From: Clostridiales bacterium
GTDB taxonomy: Bacteria > Bacillota > Clostridia > Lachnospirales > Lachnospiraceae
Assembly: GCA_029098165.1 (NCBI GenBank)
Contig: JAQXNU010000036.1
Location: 1-36,304 of the forward strand
DNA: 36,304 nucleotides
Direction of reading: 5' to 3'
Under the pieces are notes generated by a model that had not been told where the DNA came from, searched no databases, and was given only the letters and a program-made list of their open reading frames with translations. Within the stretch, counting starts at the first letter, position 1, and every line of letters starts with the position of its first letter. Both the position numbers and the translations under genes were made by a program. Positions 8,149 through 17,035 of the stretch are shown one piece after another.

Positions 8149-8544
8149 ACACTCATTCTTTTTTTACATACTTATTTCAGTGACTTTCTCAATTATCCTT
8201 CGTTTAAAAGCTTAATCTTTTATATATGAGAAAATCGAAAAGTATTAGGACTAATTGACTACCAAAAATAAAAGTTGTAAAATTATTCCATAAAAGCAAC
8301 AAATATTTCTGAATATGATAAAGTAATAATGTGTCAAGATACCTCTTATTGCAATAAAAAGCGAAGAGTTTACTACCAATGGATAAAAAATGATGAGATA
8401 AGTAATTATTATTTTTTCATGTAACAGATAAGGGGTGATGCAAATGATGAACGTTGATACATACACCTAGTTATTCCTTTATGTTGCGATGCAATTGAAA
8501 CTCTGTCATGATCTTTATTGAGCTAAAGAAAGGAAGGATTAACT
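8138..8544. other. Intergenic region upstream of the chemoreceptor gene
   Basis: About 400 bases. I see no supported gene, riboswitch or clear promoter; a ten-codon frame from 8438 has no known counterpart. AGGAAGGA at 8531-8538 is the ribosome site of the chemoreceptor. Confidence 0.5.
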
Positions 8545-10260
8545 GTGGGTGAGCAAAAAAAAATAAAGCTCGGCTTAAGGTGGAAATTGATTTACCCAAT
8601 TCTCTTGATTAATTTTGCTCTATGTTCTATTATGGGAATAGTCATCTATGTAAATGTACGAGAGCAAATCATTGATCAAGCAGGGACGGATGCTTTAGTA
8701 ATTACGGAAGTTGCCTCGGATTTGATTGATGCGGACTACTTACAAGATTTTATGTTAACTGGAGAATTAAATGATAGCTATGAAAAAATGCAGAAACTGA
8801 TGGAAAAGATTGAAGGTAATAACAATATTGCTTATGCTTACATACTAGGTAACGTTGATGATACCATAAAATATGTTGTCACTTCAACTTATGGTCAAGT
8901 AGAGAATCTAGAAGAAGAATATGTCTCTGATATATGGCCTGTTTTAGAAGGACAAAACTATTATGCAAAAGAAATTGAGTATTCTGAGGAATATGGAAAC
9001 TCAATAACAGCATATACTCCACTGTATAATTCTAAAGGTGAAATCGTTGCCGCATTCGCAGTTGATTACGATGCTAATAGAATTATTCCCATCATTAGAA
9101 ATCTATACATACTTATTATCGTTGTTGAAATTGGGTTATGTGTTCTTTCCATTGGATTTCTTTCCATCATCATGAATCATGTTCTTAATACAATTAAAAA
9201 AATCAGCAATAAAATCCAAGAACTTGTTAGCAATAATGGTGACTTAACCAAACGAATCAGTGTCACTACAAAGGATGAGATAGGTTTAATTGGACATGAA
9301 TTAAATGAACTTCTAGAATTCATCCATGATGTAATTAATAATATATCTGGTACTTCAAATCAACTCCTTGAGTCAATCTCTCAGATTCAGGCTTCCATCA
9401 ATAATTCCACGCAAGAAGTAGATTCTGTCTCCTCCACTATGGAACAGATGAGTGCTATGATGCAAGAAACCTATAGTAATATGGAGAATATCTCCTCGGT
9501 AACCCAAAATATTAATGATTCAATCGTTAATGTGAACCTTCAAGTTGAAAACGGAAGCAAGATTGCAGATAAAATTAATTTACAAGCTGAGCAACTCTTG
9601 CAAAAAGCGAATGGAGAAACTGAATTAATTAAAGCTGAGACAGAGAAACTCACGAATAATGTAAATGAATGTATTAAACAGTCTTCAACAGTACGACAGA
9701 TTGAACAATTAACCAAACATATTCTTGACATCTCCTCTCAAACTTCACTCCTAGCACTTAATGCTTCGATTGAAGCCGCCAGGGCTGGAGAAGCCGGTAG
9801 AGGTTTTAGTGTTGTTGCTGAACAGATTTCTCAACTTGCTTCTAATTCTTCAGAAACGGCCAAAGAAATTCAACAAATCAGCGAATATATCATACAGTGT
9901 GTAGAAAATCTTGCGCTTCAGTCAAAAAATATGATGAGTTTCGTCTCATCAAAGACCGTAGCTGGTTACGAGGAACTTCTTCGTGTTGGAAATGAATATC
10001 GTGAAAGCTCACAGAATATTCGTGATATGTACCAAACATTAGGTAATGATGTTGAAGTATTAACCGATGGCATGAAACATATTAATCAATCTACCATCGA
10101 AGTTAGTGAGGCTGTCCATGAGAGCACAACTGGTATCAGTCAAATTTCTGATTCTACAATTCAATTAAGCGATATTGTGCATCAGACCAATCAAATGATT
10201 GAAGATAACTGCAGCTTAATCAAACAGCTTGAAAAGGAAGTCGAACGATTTATCATATAA
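8545..10260 (+). CDS. Methyl-accepting chemotaxis protein
   Basis: A 571-residue transmembrane chemoreceptor that would signal to CheA/CheW. Order of parts: first membrane helix at about 15-37; an extracellular sensor of about 150 residues that resembles a Cache-type fold (it ends with [18 protein letters not shown], typical of Cache domains); second membrane helix at about 185-210; HAMP at about 211-264; and a long coiled-coil signalling domain. The CheA-contacting hairpin tip is at 400-425 with the signature [16 protein letters not shown]. Translation starts with GTG preceded by AGGAAGGA. It stands alone on the plus strand with a terminator after it, and no other chemotaxis gene is nearby. 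The ligand is unknown. Confidence 0.93.
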   Translation: MGEQKKIKLGLRWKLIYPILLINFALCSIMGIVIYVNVREQIIDQAGTDALVITEVASDLIDADYLQDFMLTGELNDSYEKMQKLMEKIEGNNNIAYAYILGNVDDTIKYVVTSTYGQVENLEEEYVSDIWPVLEGQNYYAKEIEYSEEYGNSITAYTPLYNSKGEIVAAFAVDYDANRIIPIIRNLYILIIVVEIGLCVLSIGFLSIIMNHVLNTIKKISNKIQELVSNNGDLTKRISVTTKDEIGLIGHELNELLEFIHDVINNISGTSNQLLESISQIQASINNSTQEVDSVSSTMEQMSAMMQETYSNMENISSVTQNINDSIVNVNLQVENGSKIADKINLQAEQLLQKANGETELIKAETEKLTNNVNECIKQSSTVRQIEQLTKHILDISSQTSLLALNASIEAARAGEAGRGFSVVAEQISQLASNSSETAKEIQQISEYIIQCVENLALQSKNMMSFVSSKTVAGYEELLRVGNEYRESSQNIRDMYQTLGNDVEVLTDGMKHINQSTIEVSEAVHESTTGISQISDSTIQLSDIVHQTNQMIEDNCSLIKQLEKEVERFII

Positions 10261-10302
10261 AGTTAGATACCAAAATAGCAGAACCATCTTCAATGATATC
10301 TT

Positions 10303-10342
10303 AAACAAGCCAGATGATGCGATCACATTGTTTGGCTTGTTT
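10303..10342 (+). terminator. Terminator after the chemoreceptor gene
   Basis: Arms AAACAAGCCA (10303-10312) and TGGCTTGTTT (10333-10342) with a 20-base loop; the second arm ends in a T-run. Confidence 0.65.
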
Positions 10343-10360
10343 TGACTATACAAAACAGTA

Positions 10361-10411
10361 AAAAAAAAACATCCAAAATACTAGCTATCGCTAGTATTTT
10401 GGATGTTTTTT
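10361..10411. terminator. Bidirectional intrinsic terminator between convergent genes
   Basis: A perfect 22-base inverted repeat (10364-10385 and 10390-10411) with a four-base TATC loop is flanked by A9 on the left and T6 on the right, so it has a U-run in both directions. It separates the chemoreceptor from the leftward 177-residue gene. Confidence 0.9.
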
Positions 10412-10444
10412 GATAGAAATCAATTTAGTACCAAGTACCTTATA

Positions 10445-10978
10445 TTACTTTTTGGCTTTAATATAATAAGTAACCGTTCCATCCTTAATTCCAATCTTTA
10501 TCCTGCAATCTCCAATCGCCGTATAAGATTCCTTATTAATACCATGAGTATTCGTTGTAGTAAATGAGTCATAAATTGTCTCATAAACAAGCGTTGGCCT
10601 AGAAGAAATTGTTGTAACCATAGCTTTTAAGACCGATGTATTTTGATTGGCTAAAACTGATCCGGAAAGCTTAACATTAACTGCAATCTGATATCCTTCT
10701 TTCGTCTTTGACAAGACAACACCTTCAAACCCTATCCCTTGATGAGAAAATCCTATTTTCTCACTATCATACCAAAGGACTGTGGAATCTATGATCTGAC
10801 CATTGAGATTCTGCTGTAATGCGCTCCATAAGATAGCGGTGCCTCCCCAATCGGACAATGTTTTTTCCTTCGCCAAGAACTGGGCTCTCACTGGGAATTC
10901 AACCCCTTCGATTGTTATTGAGGATGGTTCTGGAATCGGTGTTGGCTTAGGTTGCTTTTTTTTCAGCAAGACACACAA
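10445..10978 (-). CDS. Uncharacterised protein, apparently 5'-frameshifted export gene
   Basis: The open frame encodes 177 residues of unknown family. After a KKKQPKPTPIPEPSS linker comes a beta-rich domain of about 160 residues with no motif I recognise. The only start in frame is TTG at 10978, immediately after a stop codon and without a ribosome site. In the other frame, a TTG at 11024 preceded by AGAGGGGG (and 15 bases after the SIMPL gene stop) begins a basic-hydrophobic segment, MEKTHKRVHIILLGMIVCLA, which would run straight into the linker if the A8 run (10956-10963 on plus) had seven A. The gene was thus probably a membrane-anchored or exported protein of about 190 residues now broken, slippage-dependent, or affected by a sequencing error. 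Confidence 0.6.
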   Translation of the reverse strand: MCVLLKKKQPKPTPIPEPSSITIEGVEFPVRAQFLAKEKTLSDWGGTAILWSALQQNLNGQIIDSTVLWYDSEKIGFSHQGIGFEGVVLSKTKEGYQIAVNVKLSGSVLANQNTSVLKAMVTTISSRPTLVYETIYDSFTTTNTHGINKESYTAIGDCRIKIGIKDGTVTYYIKAKK

Positions 10979-11039
10979 TCATGCCAAGCAATATTATATG
11001 TACTCTTTTATGCGTCTTCTCCAAACTTGCCCCCTCTCA

Positions 11040-11879
11040 TCACTTAATCTCAAAGGTACAATTAACAGTTACTGTTACCTCTTTTTCCAATGAAACACTG
11101 TCATTATCAACATAGTAGCCATATCCATAGTCATCATATGGTAAAGAATAAAGTGGTGTGACCTTTATGCCAGATAGAGTGGCATGTGTTAACTCTCCAA
11201 GTTTACTTCCTGCATTCTCTGCAATCAGTTTTGCACGATTTGTCGCATCTTTTGTAGCTTCTGCCAACATGCTTACCTTCAGGTCATCAAGTTTTGTATA
11301 ATGATATTCTGGTGCATAAGATTTAAATTGAACTCCTTCATTAATTAGTTCCGTTGCATTTCGCGATACCAGTGTAACCTGATCAATTTGATCAGAACCG
11401 ATCGTTACAGTCTGCGCTAACGTATAATCAATGATTTCATTTGTTCTTCCACCATACTCATTTAAAGCATGATTCTCAGTGATTGAGATGGATGAGAAGA
11501 TAAGTTGATCTTCTGCAAATCCCTTATTCACAAGATAATTCATCACGATTTTCTTCTTCTGTTCCAGCTGAGCATATCCATCCTTAATATTTTTCGACTG
11601 TATATCATAGTAACCAGACCAGGTGATCTGATCAGAAGTGATCTGTTGTTTGTAATACCCCTTAATGTTAATACTATTTTTCTTTCGTTTGTATTCTGCC
11701 AAACCATTTACTCCAAGAGTCTCAGGACAAAACTTGATACATTGAAATAAATGATTGCTTTTTATCTTAAATTCTCTGACGAGTTCCATAGCTAGTAAAG
11801 GAGATCTCGTTTCATAATAGTCAATGATCAAGCTATAATCACCAACTGTCCCATCTGAATCCTGCCTTGCGTTTCCCAA
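11040..11879 (-). CDS. SIMPL (DUF541) domain protein with atypical N terminus
   Basis: From about residue 68 the protein is a SIMPL/DUF541 domain: NIKGYYKQQITSDQITWSGY, then SRNATELINEGVQFKSYAPE, and a C-terminal NCTFEIK. Such proteins are usually exported with an N-terminal membrane anchor and are of unclear function. Here the first ~65 residues have no signal peptide, no start codon has a ribosome site (TTG at 11879 and ATG at 11789 are both unsupported), and the 5' part overlaps out of frame with a PadR-like remnant that has a good ribosome site. I infer a deletion that fused the upstream gene's 5' end to this one. The true start is unknown and the gene may be inactive. A second exported-type gene follows after 15 bases. 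Confidence 0.65.
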   Translation of the reverse strand: MGNARQDSDGTVGDYSLIIDYYETRSPLLAMELVREFKIKSNHLFQCIKFCPETLGVNGLAEYKRKKNSINIKGYYKQQITSDQITWSGYYDIQSKNIKDGYAQLEQKKKIVMNYLVNKGFAEDQLIFSSISITENHALNEYGGRTNEIIDYTLAQTVTIGSDQIDQVTLVSRNATELINEGVQFKSYAPEYHYTKLDDLKVSMLAEATKDATNRAKLIAENAGSKLGELTHATLSGIKVTPLYSLPYDDYGYGYYVDNDSVSLEKEVTVTVNCTFEIK

Positions 11880-11980
11880 GCGACAAAATTAATGATGTCT
11901 ATTCCATGATATATTTTTTGTTTTATGGCCGCTAAAACATAAAACATCGATTCAGTTAGTTCTATACTTCTTGATTTCAA
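11828..11980 (-). pseudogene. 5' remnant of a PadR-family regulator
   Basis: A frame of 50 codons starts with TTG at 11980, preceded by AAGGAGG. It reads MKSRSIELTESMFYVLAAIK and ends shortly after TQGRIQMG. This matches the start of PadR winged-helix repressors, whose consensus is LTExMFYVLLAL, then HGYxI, then GRVxxGPGTLY. The frame stops just where GPGTLY should come, and the wing and C-terminal helix are missing. In the next frame GTVGDYSLI looks like a degraded GTLYSLI, consistent with a frameshift plus deletion. I call it a remnant from motif memory, not from an alignment. Confidence 0.5.
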
Positions 11981-12204
11981 TACTACCTCCTTCAATACTT
12001 TCCATTTGTATTATCTATCTACATATACACATAGGACTTTGTCACAAATATGTTAAATTGGAAATTTCAGAAAATCGTAAACAATTGTTAAGTTCTGATA
12101 ATATTTCATCTATATCCTTTGTAAGTTTCTTAAACTTCAAAGCAGCGATACGATATAAGGGCTAAACCATGTTTTATGCTCTTCCATCATAGTTTGTGCG
12201 CATA
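11981..12204. other. Spacer between ftsZ terminator and the PadR remnant
   Basis: AT-rich; I see no supported gene. It would hold the promoter of the PadR/SIMPL locus, but no convincing -35/-10 pair was found. Confidence 0.4.
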
Positions 12205-12251
12205 AAAAAGGAACTATGATAAATGAATTCTCATTTTCATAGTTCCCTTTT
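12204..12251 (-). terminator. Intrinsic terminator after ftsZ
   Basis: On the minus strand GGGAACTATGA pairs with TCATAGTTCC across a short AT-rich loop, followed by TTTTTT. It begins about 25 bases after the ftsZ stop and ends the dcw cluster. Confidence 0.85.
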
Positions 12252-12276
12252 ATACTCTGTCATGTAAAACAACTAC

Positions 12277-13512
12277 TTATTTATTACGATTTTTCTGTAA
12301 GAATTCTGGTATCTTGATGCCGCCAGATTCCTGATTCATCGAAGAAGCTGTAAAGCTATGTGCGGAATAGCTATTATTTGTCTGAGGTCTCACTTGCTGA
12401 TAAGTAGGCGCTGACTGTGTTGTTGTGTGAGTTGTTGCCTGGTTCATTCCTGCATTCATTGGCTGCTTGTTGTATGTAGGAAGTGTTCCTGAAGCAATAC
12501 CAACTTTTGAAGAAGTATCATTCTTTAAAAAGCTTGCAGTCTTCAAAGGATTTGCTTTTGCCTTATCATGAAGACCAGTTGCAATTACAGTGATTGTACA
12601 CTGATCTGGTGTAGTTTCGTCATACATCGCACCAAAGATGATATTTGCTGAATCACCAGCAAGTTCCTGAACATAAGTTGCAGCATCATTTGCTTCGATT
12701 AAGCTGATATCACCGGAGATATTGATGATAACATGGCTTGCACCTTCGATTGTAGTTTCCAATAATGGAGATGTGATTGCCTGTTTTACAGCATCAGTAC
12801 ACTTATCATCACCGCTACCAACACCGATACCGATATGAGCAACACCCTTGTCCTTCATAACAGTCTGAACGTCTGCGAAGTCGAGGTTGATCAAACCAGG
12901 TACATTGATCAAGTCAGTGATACCCTGAACACCTTGCTGTAATACTTCATCCGCTTTTCTTAAAGCGTCTGGCATTGTAGTTCTACGATCTACGATTTCG
13001 AGTAATTTATCATTAGGAATGACAATTAAAGTATCCACATTATCTTTTAACTTTTCGATACCACCAACTGCATTGTTCATTCTCTGCTTTGCTTCAAATT
13101 TAAATGGCTTTGTAACGATACCAACCGTTAAGATTCCCATGCTCTTAGCAATGTTAGCAACTACTGGTGCAGCACCTGTTCCTGTTCCACCACCCATACC
13201 GCATGTTACAAATACCATGTCGGAGCCCTGAATAATCTCTGTTAATTCTTCTCTAGATTCTTCTGCAGCTTTTTCACCGATTTCTGGTTTAGCACCTGCT
13301 CCTAATCCTTTTGTTAACTTCTCACCAATCTGTACACACTGAGGAGCCTTACAATTCTTTAAGTGCTGCTTGTCCGTATTAACGCATACAAATTCAACAC
13401 CCTGTATATTTTCTTCTACCATGCGGTTAACCGCATTATTACCTGCTCCACCGACACCAATAACAAGTATTTTTGCAGCAGAATCCGATTCATTCATTCT
13501 TATCTCAAGCAA
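12277..13512 (-). CDS. ftsZ: Cell division protein FtsZ
   Basis: A 411-residue tubulin-like GTPase that polymerises into the Z-ring at the division site and at the polar sporulation septum. The nucleotide-binding segment [13 protein letters not shown] is at 19-31 and the tubulin signature GGGTGTG at 107-113; the T7-loop region NLDFADV follows. Residues from about 320 to 395 form a Thr/Gln/Ser/Asn-rich disordered linker, and the C-terminal peptide [10 protein letters not shown] binds partner proteins. Start: TTG with GGAGG seven bases upstream; the ATG five codons later has poor spacing. It is last in the cluster, after a 230-base gap from divIB with its own promoter, and no ftsA gene precedes it. 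Confidence 0.97.
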   Translation of the reverse strand: MLEIRMNESDSAAKILVIGVGGAGNNAVNRMVEENIQGVEFVCVNTDKQHLKNCKAPQCVQIGEKLTKGLGAGAKPEIGEKAAEESREELTEIIQGSDMVFVTCGMGGGTGTGAAPVVANIAKSMGILTVGIVTKPFKFEAKQRMNNAVGGIEKLKDNVDTLIVIPNDKLLEIVDRRTTMPDALRKADEVLQQGVQGITDLINVPGLINLDFADVQTVMKDKGVAHIGIGVGSGDDKCTDAVKQAITSPLLETTIEGASHVIINISGDISLIEANDAATYVQELAGDSANIIFGAMYDETTPDQCTITVIATGLHDKAKANPLKTASFLKNDTSSKVGIASGTLPTYNKQPMNAGMNQATTHTTTQSAPTYQQVRPQTNNSYSAHSFTASSMNQESGGIKIPEFLQKNRNK

Positions 13513-13630
13513 GGTATTTCCTCCTTCTCTATCTTCCTTCTATTATCACTAATACCTCGGCCAGCAATCATTATCCTTAAAGTTAATGCTGCATAAATCT
13601 ATCGTACCTAAGTATTTATTCTCTGATGTT

Positions 13631-13664
13631 TTTCGCACAATATGTTGTATTTCGTGCACATATT
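13631..13664. repeat. Two direct repeats in the ftsZ leader
   Basis: TTTCGCACAATAT (13631-13643) and TTTCGTGCACATAT (13650-13663) are spaced about two helical turns apart, just downstream of the predicted ftsZ transcription start. They could be a regulator binding site; no regulator is known. Confidence 0.35.
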
Positions 13665-13682
13665 ATTATAATCCTATACTAT

Positions 13683-13711
13683 ATAATATATATAAATTAC
13701 AAAAATATCAA
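13683..13711 (-). promoter_or_regulatory. Sigma-A promoter of ftsZ
   Basis: On the minus strand TTGATA (13706-13711) is followed after 17 bases by TATTAT (13683-13688), five of six matches each. It lies in the 230-base gap between divIB and ftsZ, so ftsZ can be expressed apart from the rest of the cluster. Confidence 0.65.
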
Positions 13712-13743
13712 GTATTATTTACGTATTTTTATTGAAATATTCA

Positions 13744-14490
13744 TTAATTCATTGGTTTTGCAGTTATTTTTTTATTACCTTCATCATAATATCGCATATC
13801 GTAGCGTAATTTCATGTTTTCTGATTCTTTTAAGATGTTTGGAATTACTGCGATCTGCACATCGTAATAGTCTCTTTTTCCAAGCAGAATTTCACTTCCA
13901 TCACACTTTAAAGTAACTTCATAACTTGAATTGATAAAAAGCTCGTCCACATTTAATTCAAATTTTTGAATCAATTTGGTCACATTCAATATCATATCGT
14001 ATAAGGAACTCTTTTGTATTTCTAATCGTTCATTGAGAACGATTTTATCAAATTTTAGTCCTTTAATCAAAGGAACCCCTGGGATTAGTTCCTTGGAACT
14101 CTCCACAACAATTCCATCTCTGTCAAAATACATATAACTTCCCATCATTTCGACACAGCCAATGATCATCTTGTCATAAACCTTAACCTTAATTGTATGA
14201 TTATCCACCATGGATATCTTATAGGTTTCAATAAACGGGATTTCCGGATGACCTTTAAAACGATATCTTAAGTACATTAGAAAAGTGATGCGGTCACTCG
14301 ACTTTTGAACCAGCTTTTCTTTTAATTCCTCATCAGTGTAATGAGTACTTCCCTCGACTACAAACTTTTTTAGTTGAAATGTTTGGGAAATCACAAGATA
14401 TCCACCCAAAATTACAAGAAAGAATACACCCACTGTGATTAATAGATTTCTGATCGGATGTCTCTTTTTAATCTGTAATCGACCTTGCAT
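13744..14490 (-). CDS. divIB: Cell division protein DivIB/FtsQ
   Basis: A 248-residue bitopic division protein that joins FtsL and DivIC in the divisome core. A basic cytoplasmic stub is followed by a membrane helix at about 14-36 and then the extracellular POTRA domain starting FQLKKFVVEGSTHYTDEEL; the beta-domain segment with MYFDRDGIVV follows. Start ATG at 14490 with AGGAGG upstream, 13 bases after murA; an in-frame extension to 14529 would overlap murA and lacks a ribosome site. The position between murA and ftsZ agrees with Clostridia dcw clusters. Confidence 0.88.
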   Translation of the reverse strand: MQGRLQIKKRHPIRNLLITVGVFFLVILGGYLVISQTFQLKKFVVEGSTHYTDEELKEKLVQKSSDRITFLMYLRYRFKGHPEIPFIETYKISMVDNHTIKVKVYDKMIIGCVEMMGSYMYFDRDGIVVESSKELIPGVPLIKGLKFDKIVLNERLEIQKSSLYDMILNVTKLIQKFELNVDELFINSSYEVTLKCDGSEILLGKRDYYDVQIAVIPNILKESENMKLRYDMRYYDEGNKKITAKPMN

Positions 14491-14503
14491 ACTTAAGTTC
14501 CTC

Positions 14504-15757
14504 CTATTGTAACCATCTAATATCGGCATTTAATTGTCTTAGATCATTTACGATATCGACATAGCCTCTCTTAACATAATCTAAATCTTCTACGATTGTA
14601 CTACCTTCTGCTACTAATCCAGCAATGATCAACGCTGCACCACCCCGAAGGTCCTTTGCTCTTACTGTATTTCCCAAAAATCTTCTTTTTCCTTGGATAC
14701 GAGCACTTTTTCCTTCCACAGAAATTTTAGCTCCTAAACGTATTAATTCTTCTGAAATTAAGAATCTTTCTTCAAAGATTTCTTCAACTAGTACACTGTC
14801 CCCAAACGCCTGGGAAAGCACAACCATAAATTGCGACTGCATATCCGTTGGAAACCCAGGGAACGGCTTTGTTACGATTTGTTTTGGTGCGATCAAATTT
14901 CCACGTCTCTGGATTCTTGCACGCTGTCCATTAATATCAATATCGCAGCCCATAAAACGAAGGATTCGAATAACTTCTGTTAAATCTTCTTTTACTACAC
15001 CATCAATTACTGCGTCTCCACCACAGGCCGCCACAGCTGCAAGATAAGTTCCAGCAACAATGCGATCTGGTGGAATTGTAAATTCACAGTCATGAAGTTC
15101 ACTCACACCATCAATAATTAGATGACTCGTTCGAATCCCTTGTATCTTAGCACCAGCCTGATTTAAGAATTCACATAATGCAATGACCTCTGGTTCCAAA
15201 GCCGCATTAATGATCTCTGTTCTGCCTGGTGCAAGGCAAGCTGCCAACAAAATATTTTCGGTCGCACCTACGCTCGGGAATACTAAATTTAAGATAGTTC
15301 CATGAATACCCGTACCATCTGCATAGAGTAAGCTAGTATCCTCAAAAAAGACTACACCCATTTCTTCCATTGAGCGCAGATGAATATCCACTTTACGTGC
15401 TCCAATGGAACAACCACCTGGATAAGCGATTTTAGCAATCTGATGTCGTCCAAGCATTGCACCTAAGAACAAAAAGGAACCTCTTGTTTTCTTTGCTGCT
15501 TCTTCTAATACTTCATGTTTCGTTACATCTCTTGCATCAATGACTAAAGTAGTGTTGTCCCAATTTACCCGACATCCCATCTCTTCCAACACTTGAATCA
15601 TATTTAGGACATCCAGTATCTTAGGACAATTTTTGAGCGCTGTTGTACCATGATTTAAAACAGTAGCTGCAATAATAGGTAATGCAGCGTTTTTAGAGCC
15701 ATGTATATGAACTTCACCGGACAAAGGTACTTTGCCCTGAATAATTACTGATGACAT
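14504..15757 (-). CDS. murA: UDP-N-acetylglucosamine 1-carboxyvinyltransferase
   Basis: A 417-residue cytoplasmic enzyme that transfers enolpyruvate from PEP to UDP-GlcNAc, the first committed step of peptidoglycan precursor synthesis. Lys22-Asn23 (GSKNAALP) bind substrate, and the mobile loop YPGGCSIGARKVDIHL carries the catalytic Cys116, the residue alkylated by fosfomycin; an Asp here would confer resistance, so a Cys predicts a fosfomycin-sensitive enzyme. FPTDMQSQFMVVL and LRGGAALIIAGL are also conserved. Start ATG with GAGG upstream. It occupies the place where murG is usually found in related clusters. A stable hairpin lies between it and the upstream ftsW/spoVE gene. Confidence 0.96.
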   Translation of the reverse strand: MSSVIIQGKVPLSGEVHIHGSKNAALPIIAATVLNHGTTALKNCPKILDVLNMIQVLEEMGCRVNWDNTTLVIDARDVTKHEVLEEAAKKTRGSFLFLGAMLGRHQIAKIAYPGGCSIGARKVDIHLRSMEEMGVVFFEDTSLLYADGTGIHGTILNLVFPSVGATENILLAACLAPGRTEIINAALEPEVIALCEFLNQAGAKIQGIRTSHLIIDGVSELHDCEFTIPPDRIVAGTYLAAVAACGGDAVIDGVVKEDLTEVIRILRFMGCDIDINGQRARIQRRGNLIAPKQIVTKPFPGFPTDMQSQFMVVLSQAFGDSVLVEEIFEERFLISEELIRLGAKISVEGKSARIQGKRRFLGNTVRAKDLRGGAALIIAGLVAEGSTIVEDLDYVKRGYVDIVNDLRQLNADIRWLQ

Positions 15758-15813
15758 GAAAATACCTCAAACTCTTAAATATAGTATCATATTATGCCAT
15801 CATGAAAATTTCG

Positions 15814-15839
15814 TTACACGCCACTCTAGTGGCGTGTAA
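15814..15839 (-). terminator. Stable hairpin between ftsW/spoVE and murA
   Basis: Perfect 11-base arms TTACACGCCAC and GTGGCGTGTAA around a four-base loop. No U-run follows on the minus strand, so it is more likely an mRNA processing, stability or attenuation element than a full terminator. Confidence 0.5.
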
Positions 15840-15868
15840 TTCTCCCAAAAATAATAGGAATATTTTTT

Positions 15869-17014
15869 CTATCTCTCATGTACGATTCGATTTGATACAC
15901 TTAAAACCAATCCCATCTCGATCATTAATACCATTAAGGAAGTACCACCATAACTAATGAACGGAAGTGGAATACCGGTTGCCGGAATTGTATTGGTAAC
16001 AACCGCAACATTGATCAATACTTGAACTGCAATATGGGTAAATACACCTGTAGCAATTAATCCTCCAAACAAATCTGGCGCATTGATTGCAATGGTAAAT
16101 AATCTCCATAGTAGCAATAAGAATAATAACAATACTGCTATGGCTCCAAACATACCAAGTTCTTCGCAGATAACAGAAAAGATCATATCATTATGCGCCT
16201 CTGGTATAAAGCCAAGTTTTTGCATACTCTGACCTAATCCTTTACCAAACAGTCCCCCAGAAGCAATCGCATAGAGTCCTTGTAATACCTGATAACCCTT
16301 TGGATGATTTTCAACATCTTTCCAAATTGCAATACGTTCCAGACGATATGATTCAACTGAGATTGCAATGGCTGCAGCGCCGATTAGTGCAACACCAGAT
16401 GTAATAAAATACCCTTTCTTCCTACTTGCAACAAAACAGATTGAAACCATAATCAAACCAATGATCAACGCTGTACTAAAGTTTTCGACAACTACAAGTA
16501 CAATCAATGGTCCAACAAATACACAGACACGTACAAATCCCATAAACTTATCAAGTTTTCTAGGTGCTAACTGAACTATGTATGCAGTAAATAAAACTAC
16601 ACATATCTTTGTTAACTCAGACGGCTGAAACTGCCCCAATAAAGGGATCGAAATCCAACGTTGGGACCCACCAGTAACCTTACCAACAACTAATACGACT
16701 GTCTGTAAGATCAGACATAAGAAAAACAGGCATGTTACTGGTTTTAAACGTATCACTGGTAACTTCTTAAGATAAAAGTGATAATCGAATTTTGATACTA
16801 GGATCATAATCGGTAATCCGGCAATTGCAGCTAACATCTGCCTCTTTAAGAACTTTGCTGGATCTTGATAATACTTTGCTGCATTGTACGAACTCGTACT
16901 GTAGATCATAACTAAACCAAAGCAGACCAAGAATATGATTAAAAACAGCAAGCTGTAATCATAATAATTTCTACCTTTTCTTCTCTTTCCTTGTTCCATC
17001 TCTTCCCTGGTCAA
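15869..17014 (-). CDS. ftsW: SEDS-family peptidoglycan glycosyltransferase FtsW/SpoVE
   Basis: A polytopic membrane protein of about 381 residues with ten predicted helices, which polymerises lipid II together with a class B PBP. Conserved SEDS elements are visible: GGSQRWISIP, QPSELTKI, PEAHNDMIFSVICEELG (with the essential Asp), and PLPFISYGGTS near the C terminus. It may be the vegetative FtsW, the sporulation SpoVE, or do both jobs; the partner PBPs are two and three genes upstream. Start is uncertain: GTG 17023 abuts the ribosome site, whereas TTG 17014 lies six bases after GAGGTG and is preferred; ATG 16999 is also possible. Confidence 0.92.
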   Translation of the reverse strand: MTREEMEQGKRRKGRNYYDYSLLFLIIFLVCFGLVMIYSTSSYNAAKYYQDPAKFLKRQMLAAIAGLPIMILVSKFDYHFYLKKLPVIRLKPVTCLFFLCLILQTVVLVVGKVTGGSQRWISIPLLGQFQPSELTKICVVLFTAYIVQLAPRKLDKFMGFVRVCVFVGPLIVLVVVENFSTALIIGLIMVSICFVASRKKGYFITSGVALIGAAAIAISVESYRLERIAIWKDVENHPKGYQVLQGLYAIASGGLFGKGLGQSMQKLGFIPEAHNDMIFSVICEELGMFGAIAVLLLFLLLLWRLFTIAINAPDLFGGLIATGVFTHIAVQVLINVAVVTNTIPATGIPLPFISYGGTSLMVLMIEMGLVLSVSNRIVHER

Positions 17015-17035
17015 ATGCTTCACCTCGCTACAATT

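Noticed and set aside
8251-8466. Minus-strand frame of 71 codons between the two plus-strand genes
   Set aside because: No ribosome site; the hydrophobic composition is typical of translated AT-rich spacer.
13626-13916. Plus-strand frame antisense to divIB and the ftsZ promoter region
   Set aside because: Shadow of the divIB coding sequence; no ribosome site or known family.
14625-15047. Long plus-strand frame of 140 codons
   Set aside because: Antisense to conserved murA coding sequence; a shadow frame.
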